A stretch of DNA of 64,000 nucleotides from Pseudomonas mandelii (GCF_900106065.1 NZ_LT629796.1:3689501-3753500); one strand, 5' to 3'. Positions 1-8,430 are shown, counted from the stretch's first letter. Translations and numbers: made by a program. Notes: generated from the letters alone by a model not told the origin.

Positions 1-1062
1 CAGGTGCTGCAACTCGCCGAGGCGTTCGCTCATGTGGTTGAAGGTGCTGCTCAATTCCGCCAGTTCGTCGCCGCCGGTGACCGCCAGGCGTTGGCGGTAA
101 TCCCCGGCAATCACCGCTTGCACGCCTTTGGACAACCCGCGCAACGGCTTGGTCAGGCGTTGCGAAACAATCCAGCCGACCGCCAGGGACGCCGCCGAGC
201 TGAGCAGGAAAATCAGGATGAACAGGTTGCTCTGGTTCACCAGCCCGACCAGGCTGGTGTGGCGCAGCAGACCGCTGAAAATCACGCCTTGCAGCTCACC
301 GCTTTCATTGAGGATCGGCCGGTAGATGCCGCTGTAGCGATTGGTGAATTGTTCGATCGGCTGCTTGGTGCTGCGCAGGGTCTGTTCGATTTTTTCCGGT
401 ACCGCCGCCGGGTGATCTTCGAAGCGCTGGGTGGAAAAGATCTCCGAGAAGTCATCGGCCTTGGCCAGGTACAGGCGCAGGTCGAGGGAGTGCACATCGG
501 CGACGCTGGTGAGGAAACTGCTGTCCAGGTAGGTGGCGATCAACAGTTTGTAGTCGACGCCGTCCTGATCGGTCTCGAAGGTCGAGACCACCGTGCCGGT
601 GGGGATGCCGCCGACTTGCAGGGTCTGCAACAACGCCTTGGACTCGGTGCTGATCTGCCGGACGATGTCATCGGCGGCGGTGCTGAACACCACTTTGTGA
701 TCGCTGTTGCGCACCAGCGCCACCACGTCGATACCCATGGAATCGGCGATGTCGGTGGTCAGTTTGTCGTGTTTGCTCGATAACCGGTCCGTCGGCGGGC
801 GGGTGTAGCGCAGGAACAACTGCGCGGCCCGGGCGTTATCCCGGCGGATCTCGGTGATCTCGTCCTCGACGATCTGGGTCGATTCCTGCAGCCAGATCCG
901 CACGTTGCTGTCGAAAATCTGCGACAGGGTGGTGGCCGCCAGTTCTGCGGCGATCATGGTCGGAATCACGCTGACCAGCCAGAACGCCAACACCAGTTTG
1001 CGCTGCAGGCTCCATCCGGAGAGGGCGAAAGGTCGGGCGGTGGCGGGGCGGTTTTTGATCAT
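1..1062 (-). CDS. Membrane sensor protein with HAMP domain, N-terminal part (3' end outside window)
   Basis: The first 354 codons of a transmembrane signalling protein. A hydrophobic segment near residues 16-35 (VLAFWLVSVIPTMIAAEL) is followed by a periplasmic region of about 200 residues that looks like a Cache-type ligand sensor. A second membrane helix (FILIFLLSSAASLAVGW) leads into a HAMP domain with the typical ending FNHMSERL. The output domain is outside the window, so it may be a histidine kinase (favoured) or a chemoreceptor. The ATG overlaps the stop of the GNAT gene as ATGA, so it is translationally coupled as the fifth gene of this operon. It may sense the substrate or product of the operon's enzymes; that is inference. 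Confidence 0.75.
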   Translation of the reverse strand, partial: MIKNRPATARPFALSGWSLQRKLVLAFWLVSVIPTMIAAELAATTLSQIFDSNVRIWLQESTQIVEDEITEIRRDNARAAQLFLRYTRPPTDRLSSKHDKLTTDIADSMGIDVVALVRNSDHKVVFSTAADDIVRQISTESKALLQTLQVGGIPTGTVVSTFETDQDGVDYKLLIATYLDSSFLTSVADVHSLDLRLYLAKADDFSEIFSTQRFEDHPAAVPEKIEQTLRSTKQPIEQFTNRYSGIYRPILNESGELQGVIFSGLLRHTSLVGLVNQSNLFILIFLLSSAASLAVGWIVSQRLTKPLRGLSKGVQAVIAGDYRQRLAVTGGDELAELSSTFNHMSERLGELQHL

Positions 1063-2186
1063 GAAGTTTCGCTTAATGCAGCAGCCATGGCAGGGTCGGA
1101 GCGGTCCGGTCGAATGAACATTTTCACCAGTCGCAACAGACCGTCGAGCACTCGGTTGCGATGGCGGAAAAACACGGTGTTGCCGGTGAACGAGCAACCC
1201 AGGCGCAGCTTACTGGCATAGCCGGCCTGACCGCACGCATAGATCGGGATGCCGTGTTCAATACAGTAGTCGACATTGGCCAGCCAGCTGCGCACGTACA
1301 GATTGTGCTCGCGGGTCCGGGTCAGGTCATGGGCGAAGAATTTGTCGACCAGGCGTTGCTCGTCCAGCAGCACGAGGTTGAACGCTACCAGCTCATCGCC
1401 GACCCAGTACAGCACGCACGCGGCGCGTTCATCGAGGTATTCGAGGACTTGGCGGAAGTAGTCCGATGGCAAGCGTTCAAAGGTCAGGTCGCTGCGTGAA
1501 AGGGTGGCTTCGTAAAGCGCCATCATGTGTGGGAGCAGGTCTTCCACAGCGCGCCGCCATTCGATGCGCGGACCTTGCGCGCGCAACGTGCGGCGCAGGT
1601 CTTTACGGGTGGATTTGCCGAGCGTGCCGAGGTAAGCGTCCACGGAGCCAAAACGGATCGGCAGTTCGGCGCTGGGCAGGCCGGGCATGCTTTGCAGACC
1701 GGCCGCCTGGCACACCTGCAACCACTGTGGATCGCGATGGGACGCGTCCTTGACCGCCAGCAGACCGATTCCGGCCTGGTCGGCGTCGTTGCGCGCCAGG
1801 ATTAACAATTGCTCAAGCAAGGCCGGACGCCGTGCGGGGTCGATCTGGCGTGCGGTCCCCACATGGCATTGCTCGGCCACCGGCGAACCGAGGGCGTACA
1901 AGCGGACGTCCAACAGCCCCGGCCACCAGCGGCGCAACTGCTCGGTGACGCGTTTACCCGGTCCCTGAACCGTGGTGTCCAGCGAATACGCGGTGGTGAA
2001 TGCCACTGCCGCCGCGACCAACACCTCGTCTTCGTACAGCGCCAGATAGCGCCACCGGAAATCCGCAATGCCTGCCTGTTCAACGGCCCGGTAATAATCC
2101 CAGTCCTCCAGTTCGCCGGGGAAACAGGCATTCCAGGCACTGCGGTCGATGGCTTCGATGGTTGAATAGGCAAGGGCAGTGATCAC
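1059..2186 (-). CDS. GNAT-fold (FemAB-like) acyltransferase
   Basis: A 375-residue protein resembling the GNAT/FemAB-like acyltransferases, with a C-terminal acetyltransferase-type half (around YWVGDELVAFNLVLL, then YACGQAGYASKLRLG). Such proteins move an acyl or aminoacyl group onto an amine; the substrate cannot be read from the sequence. The start is GTG at 2186: AAGGA lies eight bases upstream and no in-frame ATG is better placed. It is separated from the upstream hydrolase by 174 bp holding a REP pair, but its end is coupled (ATGA) to the downstream sensor gene, so it belongs to the same transcription unit. No signal peptide is seen, so it is probably cytoplasmic. Confidence 0.7.
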   Translation of the reverse strand: MITALAYSTIEAIDRSAWNACFPGELEDWDYYRAVEQAGIADFRWRYLALYEDEVLVAAAVAFTTAYSLDTTVQGPGKRVTEQLRRWWPGLLDVRLYALGSPVAEQCHVGTARQIDPARRPALLEQLLILARNDADQAGIGLLAVKDASHRDPQWLQVCQAAGLQSMPGLPSAELPIRFGSVDAYLGTLGKSTRKDLRRTLRAQGPRIEWRRAVEDLLPHMMALYEATLSRSDLTFERLPSDYFRQVLEYLDERAACVLYWVGDELVAFNLVLLDEQRLVDKFFAHDLTRTREHNLYVRSWLANVDYCIEHGIPIYACGQAGYASKLRLGCSFTGNTVFFRHRNRVLDGLLRLVKMFIRPDRSDPAMAAALSETS

Positions 2187-2197
2187 ATCGTTTCCTT

Positions 2198-2298
2198 GTA
2201 GGAGCGAGCCTGCTCGCGATGGTCGTTAACGATAACGTGGGGTTACAGAAGAAACGCGGCGCTCTTGAGTGCATCGCGAGCAGGCTCGCTCCTACAGG
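2198..2298. repeat. REP inverted pair (GTAGGAGCGAGCCTGCTCGCG family)
   Basis: Two REP palindromes in opposite orientation: GTAGGAGCGAGCCTGCTCGC at the left and its reverse complement ending at 2298, with about 50 bp between. Each half also folds on itself (GCGAGC..GCTCGC). It lies inside an operon, between the hydrolase and acyltransferase genes. Confidence 0.9.
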
Positions 2299-2360
2299 GG
2301 TTGGGGGACGGCTGCCATGGTGGGTAACAGGGTGGGCATGCGTAGCTTCTTCAAATGTGT

Positions 2361-3254
2361 TCAGGCCAGTTGCCGATAGTCCTGGCGCATGGGTTGCGGG
2401 GCGGTGACTTGTTGCATGAACCGGTGCTGGATGAAGTCCGCACTCAGCTCCACGACCCGGCGGTATTGCAGGTCGACGGTGATCATGTGATAGCAATCGT
2501 CGAGCAGGACTTTCACTACCGGGCCGCCGAGTTTGCGTTCGACATAGTCGGCGTTCCAGCGGCTGGTGATGTCGTCTTCCCGTGAGTGCAGCACCAGCGC
2601 CTGGGTGGTGATCTGCGGCATGCGCTTTTTCACCGCGGCCACCAATCGATGCAGTTCCCGGACACTCACGCCGGACATGGTCAGCAATCCGGCATTGGCG
2701 CTTTCACCGGCCTTCATCTGCCGTTCGACAATGGCGCGCAAGCGTTCGTCCTTGATGCCGAACGGTGATTTTTCGTTGAAGCGGCACAGGTGCACGCCAA
2801 ACGGAATCGACATCACCAGGCTGCTCAGTTTGGCGACCCAAGGCATGTTCCAGCCGTCGTAGCGCAGGGTGGTCGAATACAGCAGCAAGCCTTTGATCTG
2901 CCCCGGATGCTCGGCCGCCAGGTACATCGCCAGCACCGCGCCCATCGACAAGCCACCGACGAACACATGCTCATGCTTGCGTCGCACACCAACGAAGGTG
3001 TTGCGCGCGCTCTCGTACCAGTCGTGCCAACCGGTGGCTTGCAGGTCGGCGTTGTCCCCGCAGTGGCCGGCCAGGGTCGGCACATAGACCGTGCAGCCGG
3101 CCTTGGCCAGGCCCATCGCGACCCGTCGCAATTCGGTCGGCGTGCCGGTGAGGCCGTGGATCAACAACACCGCGACCTCGCCGTTGCCGAGAACGAAACC
3201 GGCGCTGCCTTCGCCCATGTCGATCTCGTCTGCCCTTGAAAAAGAGGGGTTCAT
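2361..3254 (-). CDS. Alpha/beta hydrolase, Est30-like carboxylesterase
   Basis: A 297-residue cytoplasmic serine hydrolase. The oxyanion-hole motif LIHGLTGTPTEL is at residues 31-42 and the nucleophile elbow GGLSMG puts the catalytic serine at 103. The acid is Asp227 or Asp228 in HSREDD and the histidine is His256 in CYHMITVD. This matches the carboxylesterase/monoacylglycerol lipase group typified by Geobacillus Est30, which is about 250 residues. The start overlaps the aminotransferase stop by four bases, so it is translated with it. In this operon it could remove an acyl or ester protecting group from a small metabolite; that is inference. The true substrate is unknown. Confidence 0.8.
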   Translation of the reverse strand: MNPSFSRADEIDMGEGSAGFVLGNGEVAVLLIHGLTGTPTELRRVAMGLAKAGCTVYVPTLAGHCGDNADLQATGWHDWYESARNTFVGVRRKHEHVFVGGLSMGAVLAMYLAAEHPGQIKGLLLYSTTLRYDGWNMPWVAKLSSLVMSIPFGVHLCRFNEKSPFGIKDERLRAIVERQMKAGESANAGLLTMSGVSVRELHRLVAAVKKRMPQITTQALVLHSREDDITSRWNADYVERKLGGPVVKVLLDDCYHMITVDLQYRRVVELSADFIQHRFMQQVTAPQPMRQDYRQLA

Positions 3255-4645
3255 CGTTTCATCGCCCGATCAAGCAGACGGTCGAGCAGCGCGATGCCGA
3301 GGTCGATCTCCGGGTAGCTGATTTCCAGCGACGGCGCGAGGGTGATCACGTTCTTGTAGTAACCGCCCACATCGAGGATCAGGCCCAGGCGTTTGCCGTC
3401 AATTTCGATGTCACCTTTCATGCCTTCTTCGACCATGAAGTCGAGCGTTGCCTTGTCCGGCGTAAAGCCGTCCGGCCCGCAGATTTCACAACGCAGTGCC
3501 AGGCCCAGGCCATCGACGTCGCCGATGATCGGGTAGCGTTTCTGCAAGTCTTTCAAGCCTTCGAGGAAGTATTTGCCCTTGTTCATGACCCTCTTGCCGT
3601 AATCGACTTCGCTGGTCATCTTGAACATTTCCAGGCCGACCGCCGTGCCCAGCGGATTGGAGGCGAAGGTCGAGTGGGTCGAGCCTGGCGGGAAGATTTT
3701 CGGGTTGATCAGCTCTTCCCTGGCCCAGATGCCGCCCAATGGGTTGAGACCGTTGGTCAAGGCTTTACCGAAGACGATGACGTCCGGTTTGACATCGAAG
3801 TGCTCAATCGACCACAGCTTGCCGGTGCGCCAGAAGCCCATCTGGATTTCATCGACCACCATTAAAATGCCGTGCTGGTCCAGCACATGCTTGAGTTCGC
3901 TGTAGAAATTCATCGGCGGAATCACGTAACCGCCGGTGCCCTGGATCGGCTCGACGTAGAACGCGGCGTATTCGCTCTGGCCGACTTTCGGGTCCCAGAC
4001 GCCGTTGTATTCGGTCTCGAACAGGCGGGCGAATTGCTGCACGCAATGGCTGCCGTACTCTTCCTTGGTCATGCCTTTCGGGCCCCGGAAGTGATACGGG
4101 AACGGGATGAAATTGGCGCGCTCGCCGAAGTGGCCGTAGCGGCGGCGATAGCGGTAGCTGGAGGTGATCGACGACGCACCGAGGGTGCGACCGTGGTAAC
4201 CGCCCTCGAAGGCGAACATCAGGCTTTTGCCATTGGTGGCGTTACGCACGACTTTCAGCGAGTCCTCGATGGACTGCGAACCGCCGACGTTGAAGTGCAC
4301 CCGGCCGTCGAGGCCGAACTTCTTTTTCGCGTCCACGGCGATCATTTCCGAGAGCTCGATCTTGCCCTTGTGCAGGTACTGGCTGGCAATCTGCGGCAGG
4401 GTGTCTATCTGCTGTTTCAGCGCATTGTTCAGGCGCGGGTTGGCATAACCGAAGTTGACCGCCGAGTACCACATTTGCAGGTCGAGGTAGGCCTGGTCTT
4501 CGGTGTCCCAGACGTAGGAGCCTTCGCAGCGGCTGAAAATGCGCGGCGGATCGATGTAGTGAACGGTGTCGCCGTAGGAGCAGTACTTGGCTTCTTTATC
4601 CAGAAGGACCTGGTCTTCAGGTGTGGCGATTCGAATATCAGACAT
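3251..4645 (-). CDS. Class III PLP-dependent aminotransferase
   Basis: A 464-residue fold-type I transaminase of class III (the ornithine/4-aminobutyrate aminotransferase group). GYHGRTLGASS at 149-159 contacts the cofactor, Asp265 in VVDEIQMGFWRTG binds the pyridine nitrogen, and Lys294 in VFGKALTNGLNPLGG forms the Schiff base. It should move an amino group between an omega-amine or amino acid and a keto acid. It overlaps the phosphatase gene upstream by eight bases and the hydrolase downstream by four. It is not one of the common Pseudomonas family members I can name (gabT, spuC, argD, bauA), which suggests a special biosynthetic or salvage role. Confidence 0.85.
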   Translation of the reverse strand: MSDIRIATPEDQVLLDKEAKYCSYGDTVHYIDPPRIFSRCEGSYVWDTEDQAYLDLQMWYSAVNFGYANPRLNNALKQQIDTLPQIASQYLHKGKIELSEMIAVDAKKKFGLDGRVHFNVGGSQSIEDSLKVVRNATNGKSLMFAFEGGYHGRTLGASSITSSYRYRRRYGHFGERANFIPFPYHFRGPKGMTKEEYGSHCVQQFARLFETEYNGVWDPKVGQSEYAAFYVEPIQGTGGYVIPPMNFYSELKHVLDQHGILMVVDEIQMGFWRTGKLWSIEHFDVKPDVIVFGKALTNGLNPLGGIWAREELINPKIFPPGSTHSTFASNPLGTAVGLEMFKMTSEVDYGKRVMNKGKYFLEGLKDLQKRYPIIGDVDGLGLALRCEICGPDGFTPDKATLDFMVEEGMKGDIEIDGKRLGLILDVGGYYKNVITLAPSLEISYPEIDLGIALLDRLLDRAMKR

Positions 4646-5336
4646 GGTGGAAGCGTTCCTGTGTTTCTACGTTGAAAGAGGTGGCGTTGGCGGCGCTGGC
4701 GCTTGGCAGCAGGGCGAGCAACGCAGGCAGATCGGCGAAGCTGTCGAAGCGGGCGTAGGCGATGCCGTTGCGCTCGCAGTGCTCGGCCAGGCGATCCTTG
4801 GCGAATACGAAATCGGCGGTGGCGGCCACGCACATGTCGGACTGCCCGTCGCCGATCACCAGCACCCGTTTGGCGCTGGGGGTGGATTTGCATTTACAGT
4901 TGCCGGACGCGGCGCGGCAGGCATCGCTTGCGTGAGGGAAGTCGATGCGCCAGCTCTGGTGGTCGAGCTGCCGCAGGCGGTTGGCGAGGATCGGCAAAAG
5001 GCTGACGTAGTGGCGCGCCAGGATCCGTGCAATGCCTTGCTCGATGCCGTCGCTGACCACTTCAAGCGAAGCGCCGAGGCCGATGACGTGGTCGACGAAG
5101 TCAGGGAAGTCCGGGTCGATCTCGATGGTGTCGAAGAACCCGAGCAGTTCGCCCGGTGTGGCCTTGACCAGCGAGAGCTGGCGGCTGAGGCATTCACGGG
5201 AACCGATGTCACCCGCCAGCCACTCGTTTTCGATCGCTTCCCAGCTCGGGTCGGCGAACCGTTGGAGGATGCTGTCGATCACGTCGGTGCGGGTGATGGT
5301 CCCGTCGAAATCACACACGATATGCCAGTCAATCAT
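4638..5336 (-). CDS. HAD-IB phosphatase, MtnX-like
   Basis: A 232-residue haloacid dehalogenase-type phosphatase. Motif I is VCDFDGTITRTD with nucleophile Asp9 and general acid Asp11. Motif IV is VIGDGQSDMCVA near residues 169-180, with the acidic pair that binds magnesium. The closest family I recognise is MtnX-like/phosphoserine phosphatase-like HAD-IB. No other methionine salvage gene is present here, so a role as true MtnX is doubtful. It is the first gene of the five-gene operon and probably dephosphorylates an intermediate handled next by the aminotransferase. Residues 85-95 (ANRLRQLDH) are in the usual cap region. Confidence 0.8.
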   Translation of the reverse strand: MIDWHIVCDFDGTITRTDVIDSILQRFADPSWEAIENEWLAGDIGSRECLSRQLSLVKATPGELLGFFDTIEIDPDFPDFVDHVIGLGASLEVVSDGIEQGIARILARHYVSLLPILANRLRQLDHQSWRIDFPHASDACRAASGNCKCKSTPSAKRVLVIGDGQSDMCVAATADFVFAKDRLAEHCERNGIAYARFDSFADLPALLALLPSASAANATSFNVETQERFHHV

Positions 5337-5458
5337 CTGTTGTACCTATCTTGGCAGGAGGCGCTGTTTGCGCTTGCCAAGGGGGTAGAGCAGGGACTGT
5401 GCCAACCGGGTTTGGCCCAGCGGGGCTGGGGTTCAGGCGGGTGTGGATGGCGGTGAAG

Positions 5459-5483
5459 CTACAATTTTTGTAGGTCGCTACAA
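5459..5483. promoter_or_regulatory. Possible operator: palindrome plus third half-site
   Basis: CTACAA-TTT-TTGTAG at 5459-5473 is a perfect palindrome, and CTACAA recurs at 5478-5483, exactly 19 bp after the first copy. It lies between the divergent HAD-phosphatase operon and the MipA gene, so it could serve either side. The binding protein is not known. Confidence 0.4.
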
Positions 5484-5556
5484 ACAACATGAGTGCTTGC
5501 GCGAGAGGGGCGATTCGGGGATTGATGCGCGCACATCCAGTTCAAGGAATGGCCTC

Positions 5557-6318
5557 ATGTCGAGGATTACTGTTGTTCTATTTGCCGCGCTGACGTGCCT
5601 TTCGGCCAGCGTTTCAGCGAACGGCATCACCGGTGAGGCGGGGGCTGGCCTCAGCTATCAGCCCCACGATCCGACCGGTAGCCGCTACGAAACCCGGCCG
5701 GTGCCTTACCTCGATCTGGATTGGGGCAATGTCAGCCTCAGTACGGACGACGGGCTGACCTGGGACGCGTTGAACACCAAGGGTTTCAGCGCCGGACCGT
5801 TCGTGAATTACCTGCCGGGGCGCACGTCCAACGGCGAACTGCAGGGGTTGCGCGATGTGCCGGACATGGGCGAGGTGGGCGGTTTTGTGCAGTACGCGCC
5901 GGCTGATTTCTGGCGGGTGTTTGCCTCGGTCGGGCAAGCGGTTGGAGGGCGCGGCGGCCAGGGCGGGGTGTTGGGGCGTGTTGGCGGGGAGGTGGGTTAT
6001 CCACTGGGTGGCGGGGTGATTGGGAGCTCCGGTCTGACCGCGCATTTTGCGGATGCGCGGCAGAGTCAGACTTTCTTCGGCGTCAGTGCCAATGAGTCAC
6101 AAGCCTCGGGGATTCGGCCGTACAACGCGGGCGGTGGTTTGCAGAATGTGGCGTTGACTCAGAGTTTCGAGTTTCCGCTGGCGCCGCAGTGGTCGTTGTT
6201 GACCAGCGCGAGCTGGATTCACCTGACGGGTTCTGCGGCGGACAGCAGCCTTGTCAAAGAGCTCGGTGAGACCAACCAAGGGGAAGTGCAGGCGGCACTG
6301 GCCTACAAGTTCAACTAA
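5557..6318 (+). CDS. MipA/OmpV family outer-membrane protein
   Basis: A 253-residue exported beta-barrel protein. The start is the ATG at 5557, with AAGGAAT upstream and a clear signal peptide (MSRITVVLFAALTCLSASVSA). The mature part carries the family pattern: an early GAGLSYQPHDP, YLDLDWGNVSLSTDDG, and a last strand ending YKFN, a C-terminal aromatic/hydrophobic pattern recognised by the Bam machinery. MipA/OmpV proteins are porin-like; some scaffold peptidoglycan enzymes, others transport or answer envelope stress. The middle is very glycine-rich (GGRGGQGGVLGRVGG), a likely flexible loop. It stands alone, divergent from the phosphatase operon and followed by a REP pair. Confidence 0.85.
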   Translation: MSRITVVLFAALTCLSASVSANGITGEAGAGLSYQPHDPTGSRYETRPVPYLDLDWGNVSLSTDDGLTWDALNTKGFSAGPFVNYLPGRTSNGELQGLRDVPDMGEVGGFVQYAPADFWRVFASVGQAVGGRGGQGGVLGRVGGEVGYPLGGGVIGSSGLTAHFADARQSQTFFGVSANESQASGIRPYNAGGGLQNVALTQSFEFPLAPQWSLLTSASWIHLTGSAADSSLVKELGETNQGEVQAALAYKFN

Positions 6319-6324
6319 GCACTT

Positions 6325-6456
6325 GTGGCGAGGGAGCTTGCTCCCGCTGGGTCGCGAAGCGGCCCCCAAACTTGGCAAGTCATCCTTCCAGAAATACCTC
6401 GCCAGCCTGTTTTACGACTGCTGCGCAGCCGAACGGGAGCAAGCTCCCTCGCCACA
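6325..6456. repeat. REP inverted pair (GTGGCGAGGGAGCTTGCTCCC family)
   Basis: TGTGGCGAGGGAGCTTGCTC begins just after the MipA stop and its reverse complement ends at 6456, with a 70-80 bp spacer containing degenerate GCTGCGCAGC pieces. It lies between converging genes. Confidence 0.9.
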
Positions 6457-6472
6457 GGAATTGCGGTGATTT

Positions 6473-6871
6473 TCAGGTTTCTTCGCCTTCGGCCAGCAAC
6501 GCAATCCCGCCCATGATCACCGCCACCCCCACCCAGTGCAGCACGCTGATCTGCTCGCCCAGCCCCAGCCACGAACCGAGCAACACCCCGACAAATACCA
6601 GCGAACTGAGCGGGAACGCCAGGGACAGACTGCTGCGCCGCAAAATCAGCATCCACACGAAAAACGCGCCGATGTAGCAGGCAATCGCAAACCACACCCC
6701 GGGATTGACCGCCACAGCCAGCAGCCATTGCAGGTTGAAATCCATCTGCCCCAGCTGATCTCCACCGACCTTGGTGGCGATCTGGCCGGCGCTTTCAAAC
6801 CCGATCAACAACGCCCACAGCACCACCGTACCGAGGCGTTCATGCAGCCAGTCGGTCTTGTTCCTGATCAT
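6473..6871 (-). CDS. EamA/SMR-type small membrane transporter, second of a pair
   Basis: A small hydrophobic protein of 132 residues with four predicted membrane helices: VVLWALLIGFESAGQIA, PGVWFAIACYIGAFFVWMLI, LAFPLSSLVFVGVLLGSWLG, and VLHWVGVAVIMGGIALLAEG. This is the half-size EamA/SMR fold, as in ArnE/ArnF, which works as a dimer. I place the start at the ATG at 6871, with GAGG eight bases upstream; in-frame ATGs at 6889 and 6898 would add 6 or 9 residues and overlap the preceding gene. It follows a paralogous small transporter by ten bases, so the two probably form a heterodimer. The substrate is unknown. Confidence 0.75.
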   Translation of the reverse strand: MIRNKTDWLHERLGTVVLWALLIGFESAGQIATKVGGDQLGQMDFNLQWLLAVAVNPGVWFAIACYIGAFFVWMLILRRSSLSLAFPLSSLVFVGVLLGSWLGLGEQISVLHWVGVAVIMGGIALLAEGEET

Positions 6872-6881
6872 CGCTTGAGCC

Positions 6882-7256
6882 TCATGCATGGGTGACACAC
6901 ACGAGCATCACGCCCGCCGTAATCACTAAAGTGCCGAGCCAGCGCCGCCGGCTGACGGTCTCGCCGAGGATCAGTTTGCCGGCCAGCACCACGCCGCAGT
7001 ACGCCAGCGCCGCCGCTGGAAACAACAGGCTCAGCGGCGCCCGGGACAGGGCTTCGAGCCAGACGAAAAATTCGATTACGTAGGCGCCGATCCCGCACCA
7101 CAGCAGCGGCGCGTTGAATACCTGGCCCCAGAACGCATTCAGGCGAAACCCGCCTTCGAGCGCCGGTAAACGATCCAGGCCGAGCTTGAAACAGAGCTGG
7201 CCGATGACGTCCAGCACAATGGAAAACGCCACCAGCACAATCACGGTGAAGGTCAT
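6882..7256 (-). CDS. EamA/SMR-type small membrane transporter, first of a pair
   Basis: A protein of 124 residues, almost wholly hydrophobic, with four helices: MTFTVIVLVAFSIVLDVIGQ, APLLWCGIGAYVIEFFVWLE, LSLLFPAAALAYCGVVLAGK, and RRWLGTLVITAGVMLVCV. It shares the pattern F-V-W-x-E/L followed by a P-A/L-S-A/S loop with the next gene, as expected for a paralogous pair. The correct start is the ATG at 7256, which overlaps the stop of the ureohydrolase-like gene (ATGA), so it is translationally coupled to it. The tight coupling suggests that the enzyme's substrate or product is what the pair moves; that is inference. Confidence 0.75.
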   Translation of the reverse strand: MTFTVIVLVAFSIVLDVIGQLCFKLGLDRLPALEGGFRLNAFWGQVFNAPLLWCGIGAYVIEFFVWLEALSRAPLSLLFPAAALAYCGVVLAGKLILGETVSRRRWLGTLVITAGVMLVCVTHA

Positions 7257-8173
7257 GGAAACAACTCCTCGAACAGATCGATCAACGCCTGGTTGGTCGT
7301 CGCGTTGCGCAGCAGATCCGCTTCGCTCCAGCGTTCGGCCGGGGGCTGGTCCGACTTGGCTTCCCAGCGCTTGAGGGCGTTGCTGAAGGCCGGTCGGGCG
7401 TACTCGCCGCAGATGTCGATGCCGAGGATTCGCTTGCTGGCCGCCAAGGCTCTGATGGCTTGCAGCAAGTGGCTCAAGCGCATGCCGCCCTGGTCCCAAT
7501 TGGTCGCCGCGTCTTCGCAGGCCAACACGTCTTTGTCGAGGGTGATCCACACTGCGCGGGTGGGCAGGCTGGCGATCATCTGTTCGAGAAACACCGGCCA
7601 GTCGAGCTCCGCCAGATTGCGCCAGTGCAGCAGGTTTTCCTGCTGCCGATGGCCAGCGCCGTCACCGACCCGGCCCCACACTTTCGAGGGCGGGCGCTGC
7701 CACGGAAATAGCTGCAACACGCCGCGTTTGAGCGCCCGGACATTGCCGCCCTTGAGCTGTGGATTCTGCAGGTCGTCGCTGCACGGGCCGAGGGTGACGA
7801 TGCGCTGGATGTTCGGCAGTTTCAGTGCCTGATTGACCCACGAACCGCAATGCCGACGGGGGGCGAAGCGGACCCAGTCGGGGTGGTTGTCGAAGTGAAT
7901 CAGGCTTGCCGGCTCGGGCAAATCAGTCAGAAATGCCGGGGTCAGATGGTGGTAATCACCGGAACCGACGAAGAAGATTTCCGGTTGCGGGCCGCTGTGC
8001 CGGGGCCGTTGCTGCAAGCGTTCGGCGAACCGCCGCCAGGTCCGTTCGCTGGACCACAGCCGCAGTTTCGGGCCGAGGTCGAGCAAGTCGAGGCGTTTGG
8101 CACGGCCGCTTTCCAGCAGCCGCGAGATGGGCGCCTGGGCCGTCAGGCTGTGGTCGAGATCTAAAATGTTCAA
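7253..8173 (-). CDS. Ureohydrolase (arginase/agmatinase)-fold protein
   Basis: A 306-residue protein with the metal-binding signature of the arginase family in modified form. FVGSGDYHHL (histidines 75-76) stands for the GGDH motif, HFDNHPDW (Asp95, His97, Asp99) for DxHxD, and TLDKDV (Asp213, Asp215) for DxDxxDP. The family hydrolyses guanidino compounds at a two-manganese centre, but the spacing and the missing DP after the last aspartate differ from arginase, agmatinase and guanidinobutyrase, so the substrate may be another C-N bond. It is the first gene of a three-gene operon with two half-size membrane transporters. I searched by eye for a guanidine riboswitch upstream and did not see one. 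Confidence 0.75.
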   Translation of the reverse strand: MNILDLDHSLTAQAPISRLLESGRAKRLDLLDLGPKLRLWSSERTWRRFAERLQQRPRHSGPQPEIFFVGSGDYHHLTPAFLTDLPEPASLIHFDNHPDWVRFAPRRHCGSWVNQALKLPNIQRIVTLGPCSDDLQNPQLKGGNVRALKRGVLQLFPWQRPPSKVWGRVGDGAGHRQQENLLHWRNLAELDWPVFLEQMIASLPTRAVWITLDKDVLACEDAATNWDQGGMRLSHLLQAIRALAASKRILGIDICGEYARPAFSNALKRWEAKSDQPPAERWSEADLLRNATTNQALIDLFEELFP

Positions 8174-8298
8174 GGTCGCAATTCACCCTTGGCAGACCCT
8201 CCCAGACACCGGCTTCATCCATCATGAACGCCGGCCGAGGGGGCTTTTGGGGGTAAATGCAAGGGGCGGGCCAGCCGTCTGCTGCACTGAAATTCATT

Positions 8299-8430
8299 AT
8301 GGCGAGGAGCTTGCTCCCGCTGGACTGCGAAGCAGCCCCTAAGCGGTCAAGGAGGTTTTTCTGCTGAAACTCGATTGCAGGTAATGGGGTTGCTTCGCAA
8401 CCCAGCGGGAGCAAGCTCCCTCGCCACAGG
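8299..8430. repeat. REP inverted pair (GTGGCGAGGGAGCTTGCTCCC family)
   Basis: The left copy (ATGGCGAGGAGCTTGCTCCC) has lost one base compared with the family; the right copy, the reverse complement ending CTCGCCACAGG at 8430, is intact. It lies between the ureohydrolase operon promoter region and the 3' end of glpM. Confidence 0.85.

Noticed and set aside
4-783. Long open frame on the plus strand opposite the sensor gene
   Set aside because: It is the mirror of the real minus-strand frame, which has membrane helices, HAMP and a coupled start; this one has no ribosome site and no family resemblance.
8174-8298. Guanidine riboswitch before the ureohydrolase operon
   Set aside because: I looked for the paired ACGR-loop hairpins and found none.
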